Position numbers and translations under genes: made by a program. Below, piece after piece: positions 7,192-15,461 of a stretch of DNA of 32,333 nucleotides. Position 1 is the first letter of the stretch, and each line of letters starts with the position of its first letter. Origin of the DNA: JACKCP01 sp051744925 (lineage in GTDB: Bacteria; Desulfobacterota; Desulfobacteria; Desulfobacterales; JACKCP01); NCBI GenBank assembly GCA_051744925.1, contig JBNJDM010000018.1, positions 1-32,333 on the forward strand, read 5' to 3'. The notes below the pieces were generated by a model. It had not been told where the DNA came from. It worked only from the letters and a program-made list of their open reading frames with translations, and did no database searches.

Positions 7192-9318
7192 TTATTTTGA
7201 TTCTCTGATAAGTTCAACCAGATGTTTTACAATTATATCAGCTTTTTCTTTATCAGCTCCGCCTCTTAACTGGATTATACAGCCGGGACATTCTGTTATT
7301 ACTTCTGAAGCACCTGTTTCAAGAAAATCTTCAACCTTATTTTTTAAAATCTGTGAAGATATCTCAGGAAATTTCATTGAATATGATCCTCCAAATCCGC
7401 AGCATCCCATCTCATCTTCTGCACCTGCAAAATCTGCTCCGGTTTTTCTTATCATCTCTTTTGCTTCATTATCTGCCTTCATACAGTTATGAAGATGGCA
7501 TGGAGAGTGAAAAGTCACCTTTTTACCAGAAAGATCTCTGGAAAGCTCAGGTTTAACAATATCTGAAAGAAATTTACCTGATGTAATTATCTTATCTGCA
7601 AAGTTTTCAGACCTTTCACCCTTTTTAATTATCGGGTATTCCACAAGTTGTGAAGCACATGAGGCACAAAGGGTTACAATGTAATCATAGCGATCCGGAT
7701 CAAAAGCCTTGAGGTTTTGATCAGTTATATCCTTTACAGTTTCTACCCTGTCCATCATCTTCAGAGGCAGGCCGCAACAGGTCTGGCCTGCCGGAAATTC
7801 AACTGCTATATTTTCTGATTCAAGGATTTCAACAAAAGCCTTAAGCTGTTCAGGGTAGATAAAATCCTGAACGCATCCTGCAAAAAGAGCGATTGTCATT
7901 TTCGGATTTTCAAGCCTTGGCTTAACCTCTTTCCACATATCCCTGAAAGACTTGTCTGCAATTGCAGGCAGTGTTCGAAAATTATGCTCCTTTGCAAATA
8001 TCATTGGAAGATGACGAAGATATCCGTTTGAGTCTGCTACAGGTTTTTGTGCGTATTTCCCGAACTTTAAAAGTGTATGAAACAGTTTGCGGTTTTTCAT
8101 TACAGCAGAAAGGAGTTTTCCTGAAACAGGAGATTCTCCTTTTTCTGTTTCAATCCTGTGGGCTATTGCCTTTATCATGTTCGGAAGATCTATTCCACCT
8201 GCACATATATTTCTGCAGGCTCCGCATCCTATACAGTTTCCTATAAGCTTTTCTGCTTCATCTCTTCCGTGGAAAAAGTATGTCAGAATAAGCCCTATTG
8301 CTCCAATATATATATGACCCATTGTATGACCGCCAACCATTCTGTATACAGGACAGACATTGGCGCATGCTCCGCAGCGGACACAGCGGAATACTTTTGA
8401 AAATTCAGGGTCTTTTGCCATTTCAGTTCTTCCGTTGTCGAGAAGAACTATATGTATATCTTTTTTATTATCTTCATGACTAAAACATTCGGTCTGTCCG
8501 GTTATCCATGAAACATATGATGTCAGAGTCTGGCCTGTGGCGTTTCTTGGAAGAACCTTTAAAATTTTAAGTGCATCCGATATTGAGGGAAGAACCTTGT
8601 CTATTCCTGCCAGTACCACATGGGTTCTTGGAAGAGTTGATGCAAGCCTTGCATTTCCTTCATTTGTTACAAGTCCTATTGTACCTGAGTCTGCAAGCAA
8701 AAAATTTGCTCCTGTTATTCCCATATCAGCTTCTGCAAATTTTTTTCTCAGCTCTCTTCTTGCAACCTTTACAAGGGAGTCTATATTTTCCGGGTCTTGC
8801 TTTTTATGGGTAACGTCTTCAAAAAGATCCGAAACCTGGTACCTTGAAAGGTGAATTGCAGGCAGTACCATGTGTGAAGGACCTTCATGCCTCATCTGGA
8901 TTATCCACTCACCAAGATCTGTTTCCGTAACTTCAAACTTTCTGTCTTCAAGATAATGGTTTAACAGAGTCTCTTCCGAAGTCATTGATTTTGATTTTAC
9001 TATTTTTTGTGTGCCTGTCTCTTTTGCAATTTCAGCTATAATTGAGTTTGCCTCTGCTGCATTTTTTGCAAAATGGACTTTCATACCTTTTGACTCAGCA
9101 AGTTTTTTAAACTTTTCGCTTAACCCTGCCATGTCGTTTAAGGCGTTGTCTTTAACATTTACAACATCTGATACAAGTTTATCTTTATCAAGTCCTGAAT
9201 ATGCCTTTGCATGTCCTTGTCTGTATGCAAGGGCAAAGTTGTTCATCGACTTTCTTAAAAATTTATTGTTAAGGGATTTCTGGATTTCATCCTTTAGTTC
9301 TTTTTTCTTATCATTCAT
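7192..9318 (-). CDS. lutB: LutB-LutA fusion: lactate-utilisation iron-sulfur protein with CCG domains
   Basis: A 708-residue cytoplasmic fusion. Residues about 60-300 are a LUD domain (GITGANFLLADSGTIGLVTN around 200-219). Two [4Fe-4S] motifs follow: C312/C315/C318/C322 and C362/C365/C368/C372. The C-terminal third carries two CCG domains, as in heterodisulfide reductase B and LutA/LldE: C482 with C514-C515-G516 and C551/C554, then C607 with C639-C640-G641 and C677/C680. LutABC-type enzymes oxidise L-lactate to pyruvate and pass electrons onward; a fused form next to lutC is known from Desulfovibrio. The start chosen is the ATG at 9318, preceded by GAAGGAG; an extension to 9378 would run through the lutC end. 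It is one base after the lutC stop, so it is co-translated. Substrate by homology only. Confidence 0.85.
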   Translation of the reverse strand: MNDKKKELKDEIQKSLNNKFLRKSMNNFALAYRQGHAKAYSGLDKDKLVSDVVNVKDNALNDMAGLSEKFKKLAESKGMKVHFAKNAAEANSIIAEIAKETGTQKIVKSKSMTSEETLLNHYLEDRKFEVTETDLGEWIIQMRHEGPSHMVLPAIHLSRYQVSDLFEDVTHKKQDPENIDSLVKVARRELRKKFAEADMGITGANFLLADSGTIGLVTNEGNARLASTLPRTHVVLAGIDKVLPSISDALKILKVLPRNATGQTLTSYVSWITGQTECFSHEDNKKDIHIVLLDNGRTEMAKDPEFSKVFRCVRCGACANVCPVYRMVGGHTMGHIYIGAIGLILTYFFHGRDEAEKLIGNCIGCGACRNICAGGIDLPNMIKAIAHRIETEKGESPVSGKLLSAVMKNRKLFHTLLKFGKYAQKPVADSNGYLRHLPMIFAKEHNFRTLPAIADKSFRDMWKEVKPRLENPKMTIALFAGCVQDFIYPEQLKAFVEILESENIAVEFPAGQTCCGLPLKMMDRVETVKDITDQNLKAFDPDRYDYIVTLCASCASQLVEYPIIKKGERSENFADKIITSGKFLSDIVKPELSRDLSGKKVTFHSPCHLHNCMKADNEAKEMIRKTGADFAGAEDEMGCCGFGGSYSMKFPEISSQILKNKVEDFLETGASEVITECPGCIIQLRGGADKEKADIIVKHLVELIRESK

Positions 9319-9319
9319 T

Positions 9320-9868
9320 TCAGACTCCTTCGTAGACCAGAATATGAAGCTCAAACGGTCCGTGCACGCCAAGTGCAAGAACCCTTTCTATATCTGCTGT
9401 TCTGCTTGCTCCTGTTATAAAGGCAAGATATGCAGCATCCTTTGAAAGAACAGCATTAAGTTCTTTTTCTATATCTTCTGTTTTTTCTTTCATTTTAGAT
9501 TCGGGAAGAACAGCAACATGGATTTGTGAAAGCATTGTTGCAAGCCTTAAATCCTCTTTTGACGAATCGATCACAAGAGTCCCTGTTTCTGCAATTCCAA
9601 AATCTGCAAAAGTAAGCCCTACATCTACACCCTCTTTCTGGCTTCTGAGATCTTCTTTTATAACAGATATACCATTATTTTTAAGCGATTCTGATGAATC
9701 TGAAAGAGCTTTTTCATCAAAAAAAGGGGCTGCAAGGGTTTTATTTTTAAAATCATTGTTTTTAAAAATCTCTTCTACATATAAAAAAGCCTGATCAAGG
9801 GAGTTTATCTTTGTAACTTTTCCCTGGACAGCCTCGGCTTTTTCTTTAAAAACTTCATAATTATCCAT
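9320..9868 (-). CDS. lutC: LutC-type LUD-domain protein
   Basis: A 182-residue LUD (DUF162) protein. The motif GLTFADFGIAETGTLVID at about residues 84-101 is the family signature, and the C-terminal GPFELHILVYEGV is typical of LutC ends. It is the small subunit of the LutABC lactate-oxidising complex and has no cofactor motif of its own. First gene of a two-gene operon with the lutBA fusion (stop TGA, one base, ATG). AAAGG lies about 12 bases before the ATG. A lactate permease or regulator is not present in the window. Confidence 0.85.
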   Translation of the reverse strand: MDNYEVFKEKAEAVQGKVTKINSLDQAFLYVEEIFKNNDFKNKTLAAPFFDEKALSDSSESLKNNGISVIKEDLRSQKEGVDVGLTFADFGIAETGTLVIDSSKEDLRLATMLSQIHVAVLPESKMKEKTEDIEKELNAVLSKDAAYLAFITGASRTADIERVLALGVHGPFELHILVYEGV

Positions 9869-10224
9869 ATTGGCTTACCTTTTGTTGAGAGCGGAAATGA
9901 AAATTCACGCTTTTAAGTGTTATTGGTTGAACCGGCAAAACTTTCATAAATAAAAACCGATTTAATTTTTTGTGTAAATCAATTTCGGATCAATATGTAA
10001 ATTCTGAGAATGTACTATTGAAAAGAACCGGGTTTTTAATGTTTTCACAGACTCATGGTCTTAAACAACTTTCATGCCTTTATATCATTTTTCAGTCATA
10101 AAAAAAATCCAGGGGTCAAAATTAAATTTTAAAATTTTGTTCAAAAAAGAGATAAACTACCAGAAACTATATACTTTTGTATGTTTAAAGTTTGTTTATA
10201 AAATCTAATTTTTAAACATTTAAG
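9869..10224. other. 356-bp spacer
   Basis: The left part should hold the lutC promoter, reading leftwards; no convincing -35/-10 pair was found. The right part (10138-10218) is a family D repeat. No gene was seen. Confidence 0.45.
10138..10218 (+). repeat. Family D AT-rich interspersed repeat, copy 4
   Basis: TTGTTCAAAAAAGAGATAAA, CTACCAGAAACTATATAC, TTTTGTATGTTTAAAGTT, TGTTTATAAAATCTAAT. Same order and orientation as the other family D copies; it ends just past the 3' end of the small secreted-protein gene. Confidence 0.6.
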
Positions 10225-10614
10225 CTATCTTAATGAGCCAGGAGAATTCAGTATATTATATACCTCTTTACGAACAATCTTTTCATTAACAGGCTTTAAA
10301 CAGTCTGCCGGAAATGCATCAGGAACAAAATTCAGCCGAAGCACCCTTACACAGAATTTATCATCCTTTTTCCAGACAATAACATCTCTGAAAAGATTTT
10401 CATTTCTTCCTGTTGAAGCATAAAGATAATAACGACTGACTGAATACTTTCCATTATTTTTAGGATCTGTTCTTTCCTTTTTCCATTTTTTTGGAGGAAA
10501 AGTATTTCTTACAGTAACCTCTTCCGGGAGTTCCAGCGCATAAAGAGTATTAAAACTTAAAAGAATTATAAGGATCAGGAATGGAATAAACTTTTTTTTA
10601 TTTCTCAATCTCAT
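10225..10614 (-). CDS. Small secreted protein of unknown function
   Basis: A 129-residue protein with a classic signal peptide: basic RLRNKKK, a hydrophobic stretch at residues 9-21, and a likely cleavage after LYA (residue 26). The mature part is about 100 residues, basic, with two cysteines (C88, C105) that could pair in the periplasm. AAAGGTGG lies about 8 bases before the ATG. I do not recognise the family. It is transcribed alone between two family D repeats. Confidence 0.65.
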   Translation of the reverse strand: MRLRNKKKFIPFLILIILLSFNTLYALELPEEVTVRNTFPPKKWKKERTDPKNNGKYSVSRYYLYASTGRNENLFRDVIVWKKDDKFCVRVLRLNFVPDAFPADCLKPVNEKIVRKEVYNILNSPGSLR

Positions 10615-10700
10615 TAATTACCACCTTTTATAATAAAATTTTAAAGATTGGTCTGACAACTTAAATATAATTTAATATTCAGGTGATCTTGTGGCAAGAA

Positions 10701-10731
10701 AAAAGGCGGAAATTATAAAATTCCGCCTTTT
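10701..10731 (-). terminator. Strong orphan hairpin, terminator-like on minus strand
   Basis: Perfect 11-bp stem AAAAGGCGGAA / TTCCGCCTTTT with a 9-base loop. On the minus strand it is followed by six T; on the plus strand by fewer. No recognised gene lies just upstream of it in either direction. Confidence 0.6.
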
Positions 10732-10748
10732 AAAAAAAATCAACTATT

Positions 10749-10787
10749 TAGTATTTGCCCAAAAACCAGGATTTTTGTTCAGTTATA
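10749..10787 (+). repeat. Family B MITE-like repeat, left-end fragment
   Basis: TTAGTATTTGCCCAAAAACC followed by AGGATTTTTGTTCAGTT matches the first ~40 bases of the 148-bp family B copies with a few changes. Confidence 0.5.
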
Positions 10788-10837
10788 GATAAAGCTCTAA
10801 AATCAGGAAAAATATTTCTGAAGTTTTGTAGCATTTA

Positions 10838-10920
10838 TTGTTCAAAAAAAGTATAAGTCCCTGGAATATTGATTATTTTATATGTTAAAAAAATGTTTAG
10901 AAGATTTAAATTTTAAACAA
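10838..10920 (+). repeat. Family D AT-rich interspersed repeat, copy 5
   Basis: TTGTTCAAAAAAAGTATAAG, TCCCTGGAATATTGATTA, TTTTATATGTTAAAAAAA, TGTTTAGAAGATTTAAA. More diverged than copies 1-4 but in the same order and orientation. Confidence 0.5.
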
Positions 10921-11098
10921 TTTAAAAATTTTCAGTTCTTTATATTAAAGAGAGCAGAAGCTTTAATGAAACTATTGAAAGTTGAAAATGGAGATGCAAT
11001 AAAAGCTTACAAGACCCCTTAAAAACAGGAGAGTCCAAAGCCGGCTAAAGAATAATAATGATTATTAAAAAGAAAAATACAAATAAAGATTAAACCTG

Positions 11099-11737
11099 AT
11101 GAATAAAATAAACGGTCCAGAATATAACAGCTTAATTCCCAGTGAAACCTGGAGACTAAAAGCAGGAGCTTTTGTAATACGAGCAGCTCATCAGCTCTGG
11201 GGCAAAAAAAATGAAGATATAATTGCGTGGATTTTTGAACACGGATTTAAAAACTCTTTTGTTAAAGATCACTTATTCGGAATTAACAGAAAACCTATGT
11301 CAAGACCTGCCAAAAACTGGGGAATTGATTATTTTAATGATGAAAAAATAAATTTACCCCCTGGAATAACTATTCCATACATAAAAAATAAAAATCTTTT
11401 AAAGGTTTTTATATACTCACATGAAGGGAGTGAAACAGGAAAAGTTTCTATAATTGAAGGAAGCTCTACAGCTCCGGTTATTCTGAGTAATAACAATAAA
11501 ACCTGCACAACTGAAGAAGACCTTATACAGGGATACCTTCTTTTTCAGGAAAAAGGAGAAAAGACAGATGTGATTATTCCGGACTACAGACTAAAAAGCA
11601 TGGATGAATATACTGAAGCAGTTCTAAGAAAATATGAGAATTTATATATTCGAGAAAACAAATATTCTGAATTAAATTCTTACTTTAAATCTATGCAAGA
11701 TATTTTCCCAGATAGTCATTACATGAAAAAGAGATAA
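11099..11737 (+). CDS. DNA primase-like fragment (middle domain, no Zn finger or TOPRIM)
   Basis: A 212-residue protein. PSETWRLKAGAFVIRAAHQL (residues 14-33), then AWIFEHGF (43-50), RPAKNWGI (69-76), LPPGITIPYI (86-95) and IIEGSS (118-123) follow the order of motifs between the CHC2 zinc finger and the TOPRIM domain in phage and integrative-element primases (SEAW, WL..RGL, WGL, LP.G..IP, ..GSS). The zinc finger is missing at the front and the TOPRIM acidic motifs are missing after residue 125; the last third (about 136-212) matches nothing I know. The ribosome site is poor. It may be a domesticated remnant of a mobile-element primase. An upstream in-frame TAA excludes a longer start. Confidence 0.55.
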   Translation: MNKINGPEYNSLIPSETWRLKAGAFVIRAAHQLWGKKNEDIIAWIFEHGFKNSFVKDHLFGINRKPMSRPAKNWGIDYFNDEKINLPPGITIPYIKNKNLLKVFIYSHEGSETGKVSIIEGSSTAPVILSNNNKTCTTEEDLIQGYLLFQEKGEKTDVIIPDYRLKSMDEYTEAVLRKYENLYIRENKYSELNSYFKSMQDIFPDSHYMKKR

Positions 11738-11765
11738 AAAGGGCCTTAATACAAGACCCTTTTTA
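11736..11765. terminator. Convergent terminator hairpin
   Basis: AAGGGCCTT-AATAC-AAGACCCTT with one mismatch in a 9-bp stem, flanked by A5 on the left and T5 on the right, so it can serve both the primase-like gene (plus) and the FadH-like gene (minus). Confidence 0.7.
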
Positions 11766-11771
11766 CTTATT

Positions 11772-13793
11772 TTATATTTTCCTGCCTGCGGCAAAACCTC
11801 TGTGAACTGCATCAAAAGCAAGACCTATCTTTTCTGCATCACCTATTGAATCATAAGGTATTCCTGTTTTTGAAACTGTTTTTTCAAGGCTGTTTTCACA
11901 AGCAGAACCTGAAGCAAGAACAACTGAATCTGCAGGTATTTCCTCCTGTCCGCCCGGAGTTTCAACAATAACCTTGTCATCTTCAATTTTAAGGGCTTTT
12001 GTATGAACGCCCTGTTTTATTCCTGTCCTTTTCATTTCCTGAAACATAGTCCACCTGGTTGCTTTTCCTATATCTTTTCCGATCTTATCTGTCATTTCAA
12101 TAAGGGTTACATTCTTTGTTCCTTTTAAACAGTTTTCCCTTATTATATCAGGATCTTCTGCATTATTAACAAGCAGGAATTTTACAATATCAGCAGACAT
12201 TGTTCCGGCTTCTGCAAGAAAAATAGATGTTTCAACACCTACAGCACCACCGCCTATTACAACAACATCAGTTCCTGTAAAAACCTTTCTTTCCAGAACA
12301 TCCCATGCCTGAACAACATGTGGTTTGTCAGCTCCTTCAATTGGAGGAGAAAGCGGTTTTGCTCCTGTTGCAAGGATAATATGGTCAGGATTTTGCTGAT
12401 TTATAAGAGCTTCATCAACTCTTGTATTAAGCTTAACATCAATATTTTTAACCCTTACCTGATAATCGAGATCTTTTGCAAATTCAGCAAATTCAGCTCT
12501 TCCCGGAGGAGCCGCTGCAAGGTAGAGCTGGCCTCCGAGCCTGTCAGATGCTTCATAAACAGTAACATCATGACCTCTTTCATGGGCTGCAAGAGCTGCA
12601 CTCATTCCTGCTGCTCCCCCGCCTATTACCATTACTTTTTTAGGTAAATCGGTTTTTTCTATTACCCTTTCCCTTTCATGTGAAGCTTTAGGGTTACACA
12701 GACATTCAACAGGCTTAAGCTGCATAAGATTATCAAAGCATCCCTGTGCGCAGGCAATGCAGTGAATTATTTCCTTTTCTCTTCCTTCTTTTGCTTTTTT
12801 CGGAAGATAAGGATCTGCAATCAGACTTCTTCCCATTGCAACCATATCGCAGATCTCGTCTGCTATCATCTCTCTTGCAGTTTCAGGATCATTTATTCTG
12901 TGACTTGCAATAACAGGAATATCTACAAGCTCCTTTACTTCTCTTGTGAGATACCCGAAAGCTGCTCTTGGTACAAGCGCCTGGATCTGGGGAACTGCTC
13001 CTTCATGCCACCCGACATTAATGCATATGGAATCTACAAGCTTTTTCTCTTCAAGCTTTTTTGCATAAACTTTAAGTTCCTGCCTGTCCTGTCCGTTGGG
13101 CATCATGTCGTTGCCGTTTATACGTGCAAGAACAGGAAAATCTGCTCCGACATGGTCCCGAACAGACTGCATTACCTCAATTCCGAATCTCATCCTGTTT
13201 TCAAGACTACCACCGTACTCATCTTCCCTTTTATTTGTCAGAGGTGACAAAAATTCACTGATCAGATAACCTGTTCCGTTTAAAACTTCTACAGAATCAA
13301 AACCTGCGTCCTTACACCTTTTTGCAGCCTTACCAAAGTTTTCAACTATTTCTTTAATCTCTTCTTTTGTAAGCTCTTTTGGAACTTCACCTGTCATCCT
13401 GCTGGCTATTGGAGATGGTGCAACAGGCTGCTTGTTTCCTATAAAAAATGAAAAATTGTATCTTCCTGAATGATTAAGCTGAACACATGATTTTGCTCCG
13501 CCTTTTCTTATACCGCCTGCAAGTCTTTTAAGACCGGGAACAAACTCATCTTTATGGGCTCCGATATTTAAGGTATTTCCTGATTTCTCATCTATTGTTG
13601 CGTAACCTACGCATATCAGACCTGCACCGCCCAGGGCTCTTTCATGATAAAAATCGATGATTCGGTCAGTAACTTCAAAATTATCAGCCATTCCAAGATG
13701 CATAGCCGGTAGATAAATTCTGTTTTCAAGTTCAAGTGTGCCGATTTTTACCGGAGCAAAAAGCGGGTCTTTGTGTAAATATAATTTGGTCAT
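11772..13793 (-). CDS. fadH: FadH-type 2,4-dienoyl-CoA reductase (NADH:flavin oxidoreductase)
   Basis: A 673-residue, three-part enzyme. Residues 1-340 are an old-yellow-enzyme barrel for FMN, with NGTGYLISEFLSPLTNKRED (172-191) and GWHEGAVPQI (261-270); Y176 and H263 fall where E. coli FadH has its catalytic Tyr and His. C345, C348, C352 and C364 bind a [4Fe-4S] cluster. Residues about 385-673 are the FAD/NAD(P)H part with GGGAAG (391-396) and GGGAVGVE (514-521). Such enzymes reduce 2,4-dienoyl-CoA during breakdown of unsaturated fatty acids; relatives reduce other enoates. GGAGAAG precedes the ATG. It diverges from acd-etfBA across a spacer with paired palindromes, supporting an acyl-CoA role. 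Exact substrate not proven. Confidence 0.8.
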   Translation of the reverse strand: MTKLYLHKDPLFAPVKIGTLELENRIYLPAMHLGMADNFEVTDRIIDFYHERALGGAGLICVGYATIDEKSGNTLNIGAHKDEFVPGLKRLAGGIRKGGAKSCVQLNHSGRYNFSFFIGNKQPVAPSPIASRMTGEVPKELTKEEIKEIVENFGKAAKRCKDAGFDSVEVLNGTGYLISEFLSPLTNKREDEYGGSLENRMRFGIEVMQSVRDHVGADFPVLARINGNDMMPNGQDRQELKVYAKKLEEKKLVDSICINVGWHEGAVPQIQALVPRAAFGYLTREVKELVDIPVIASHRINDPETAREMIADEICDMVAMGRSLIADPYLPKKAKEGREKEIIHCIACAQGCFDNLMQLKPVECLCNPKASHERERVIEKTDLPKKVMVIGGGAAGMSAALAAHERGHDVTVYEASDRLGGQLYLAAAPPGRAEFAEFAKDLDYQVRVKNIDVKLNTRVDEALINQQNPDHIILATGAKPLSPPIEGADKPHVVQAWDVLERKVFTGTDVVVIGGGAVGVETSIFLAEAGTMSADIVKFLLVNNAEDPDIIRENCLKGTKNVTLIEMTDKIGKDIGKATRWTMFQEMKRTGIKQGVHTKALKIEDDKVIVETPGGQEEIPADSVVLASGSACENSLEKTVSKTGIPYDSIGDAEKIGLAFDAVHRGFAAGRKI

Positions 13794-13926
13794 AACTTCT
13801 CCGCAATAATGTTTAAACCTAACTGTTTTTTATAACCCTGAATCCGGACTGTTTAAATCTGCCTCTTTCTTCAGCAAAGTTTAAAATCCGGGATTCGGAC
13901 ATTTAATTTTTGAAAATATATAACAA

Positions 13927-13956
13927 AAAAAATAGTTTGTATGCAAACTATTTTTT
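13927..13956. promoter_or_regulatory. Palindromic operator-like site 1
   Basis: Perfect 13-bp arms AAAAAATAGTTTG / CAAACTATTTTTT around TATG, about 135 bases upstream of fadH. The core AGTTTGTATGCAAACT resembles site 2, so a shared repressor of the TetR or GntR kind is plausible. The flanking A and T runs would also let it fold as a terminator-like hairpin, but no gene ends there. Confidence 0.5.
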
Positions 13957-14191
13957 TCAAACATTTGATATTGTGTTATTTTAATAATTCTGGTAGCGAT
14001 TTTATTGTAAAAAGTATTAAGTAAAGGTTAAGACAATATTGAGCGTAAAATTTATCTCCAAAATATGTAAGGATCGATTTTAGGTTTAAAAAGCTGATAC
14101 CCAGGATAAACATATAAAGCAAGGTTCTTTTCTTGAGGGAAAAAAGCCTGAAGCCCCTTAAAAAGGCTTTGCAGTTTTATTTTATCCTGAT

Positions 14192-14207
14192 AGTTTGTAC
14201 ACAAACA
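14192..14207. promoter_or_regulatory. Palindromic operator-like site 2
   Basis: AGTTTGTACACAAACA: arms GTTTGT and ACAAAC around AC, 38 bases before the acd start codon, where a bound repressor would block transcription. The core matches site 1 (AGTTTGTAYRCAAAC). Confidence 0.5.
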
Positions 14208-14244
14208 TTAAATCATCAACCTAAAGGTTTAAGGAAAGGACAAA

Positions 14245-15390
14245 ATGGACTTCACTCTTTCACCAGTCAACAAAATGGTCAAAAAAGCGGCACAAGACTT
14301 CTGCGAACGTATTGTTCCGGAAATCGACGCTTATATGGCCGAACACGACGATTATCCGCCTGACCTCATGGAAAAATTCGCAAAAGCCAGTATGCTGGGC
14401 TTTGACGTTCCAAAAGAATACGGCGGGCTCGAAACTTCCAACCTTAACCTTATTCTTCTTATTGAAGAATTCGGTAAAACAGCATCTACATGCTTTCTTC
14501 CTCTTCTTATGAACAACAGTGTAGCAGAAACCATCTGCCACTGGGGCAGCGAAGAAGTAAAGAAAAAATTTGTGCCTCCTTTGTGCGACGGTTCAGCATG
14601 GGCAACAATGGCTTTTACAGAACCTGACACAGGTTCAGATCCAAAAATGCTTACAACAACAGCGCAGCCGGACGGGGATGATTTTATAATCAACGGGTGC
14701 AAAAGATTTATAAGCATGGCAAATAAACCCGGATACGGTGTTTTCATATGCAAAGATCTCTCCCTTGCTGGTGAATCCCAGGATTCCACAGCTTTCATAA
14801 TCGACAAAAGCTCCGATGGAATCAGCTTTTCAGGACATTATGATCTTACAGGCCTTGACGGTGCTGATACATGCGATATTTATTTCAATAATGTAAGGGT
14901 TCCCAAAGAAAATATTTTAGGCAAGCAGGGACAGGGATTCAATGTTTTATTAAGATGGATCTCAGGAGAAAGAATTCAGCAGGCTGCAGGCATGGTAGGC
15001 GTTGGTCAGTCAGCAGTTGAAGAATCTAAAAAGTATTCTCTTCAAAGAAATGTAAATGGTATGCCAATGGGCTATATGCAGGGATTTTACTGGATGCTCG
15101 GTGAAATGAAGGTAAAAGTCGATGCATGCAGACTAATGGTGTACAATGCTGTTTTAAGACAGGATGCAGGTAAAAATTTCGATACTGCTTCAGCTGAAGT
15201 AAAAGTGTTCACAACCCCCCTTATTCAGGAAGTTACAAGAATGGGAGTTCAGTTCCACGGTTCATACGGATACTCCAAAGAATATCTTATTGAAAAACTT
15301 TTCAGGATTGCAATGCATCAGGGTGTTGTGGCTTCAAGTCTTGAGATTAACAAAACAATAGTCGGTATGACTGCTCTTATGAGCAAATAA
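14245..15390 (+). CDS. Acyl-CoA dehydrogenase with atypical catalytic-Glu placement
   Basis: A 381-residue FAD flavoprotein that oxidises acyl-CoA at C2-C3 and passes electrons to ETF. AFTEPDTGSDP (residues 123-133) and GYSKEYLIEKLFRIA (342-356) are family signatures. At the place of the usual catalytic Glu (the YEGT motif of medium-chain enzymes) it has HQGV, with Q359. A glutamate sits instead at E242 in SGERIQQAAG, the position used by long-chain and isovaleryl-CoA dehydrogenases. GGAAAGGA precedes the ATG. First gene of acd-etfB-etfA, 71 bases before etfB, and 38 bases after a palindrome that may be its operator. Chain-length specificity cannot be read; a reverse (enoyl-CoA reductase) role is possible. 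Confidence 0.88.
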   Translation: MDFTLSPVNKMVKKAAQDFCERIVPEIDAYMAEHDDYPPDLMEKFAKASMLGFDVPKEYGGLETSNLNLILLIEEFGKTASTCFLPLLMNNSVAETICHWGSEEVKKKFVPPLCDGSAWATMAFTEPDTGSDPKMLTTTAQPDGDDFIINGCKRFISMANKPGYGVFICKDLSLAGESQDSTAFIIDKSSDGISFSGHYDLTGLDGADTCDIYFNNVRVPKENILGKQGQGFNVLLRWISGERIQQAAGMVGVGQSAVEESKKYSLQRNVNGMPMGYMQGFYWMLGEMKVKVDACRLMVYNAVLRQDAGKNFDTASAEVKVFTTPLIQEVTRMGVQFHGSYGYSKEYLIEKLFRIAMHQGVVASSLEINKTIVGMTALMSK

Positions 15391-15461
15391 AACAAAATCA
15401 GGCTAAATAATCACCGGCACAATCATGCCTGTGAACCGATATACTGACAAGAGGGGATGAA

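Larger units (their letters stand above)
10615..11098. other. 484-bp spacer with orphan terminator and repeat fragments
   Basis: Contains a strong hairpin (10701-10731), a family B fragment (10749-10787) and a family D copy (10838-10920). A very short frame at 10966 (18 codons) was considered and not called. No gene ends where the hairpin would terminate. Confidence 0.5.
13794..14244. other. 451-bp divergent control region, fadH / acd-etfBA
   Basis: Shared upstream region of the two divergent catabolic units. It carries two related palindromes (13927-13956 and 14192-14207). A small stem around AAGCC/GGCTT (about 14151-14169) lies between them. No gene was seen. Confidence 0.6.

Noticed and set aside
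7353..9445. Several plus-strand frames of 60-144 codons
   Set aside because: All are antisense to lutBA-lutC, which have full domain support.
5424..10920. Family D repeats as a degenerate CRISPR array
   Set aside because: Copies are hundreds to thousands of bases apart, variable and without regular spacers or cas genes.
10966..11022. 18-codon frame (MKLLKVENGDAIKAYKTP) before the primase-like gene
   Set aside because: Very short; the frame reopens after one stop, hinting at a decayed small gene, but ribosome site and homology are lacking.
12318..13247. Plus-strand frames of 109 and 161 codons
   Set aside because: Antisense to the FadH-type gene; rich in Cys, Phe and Ile as expected for shadow frames.
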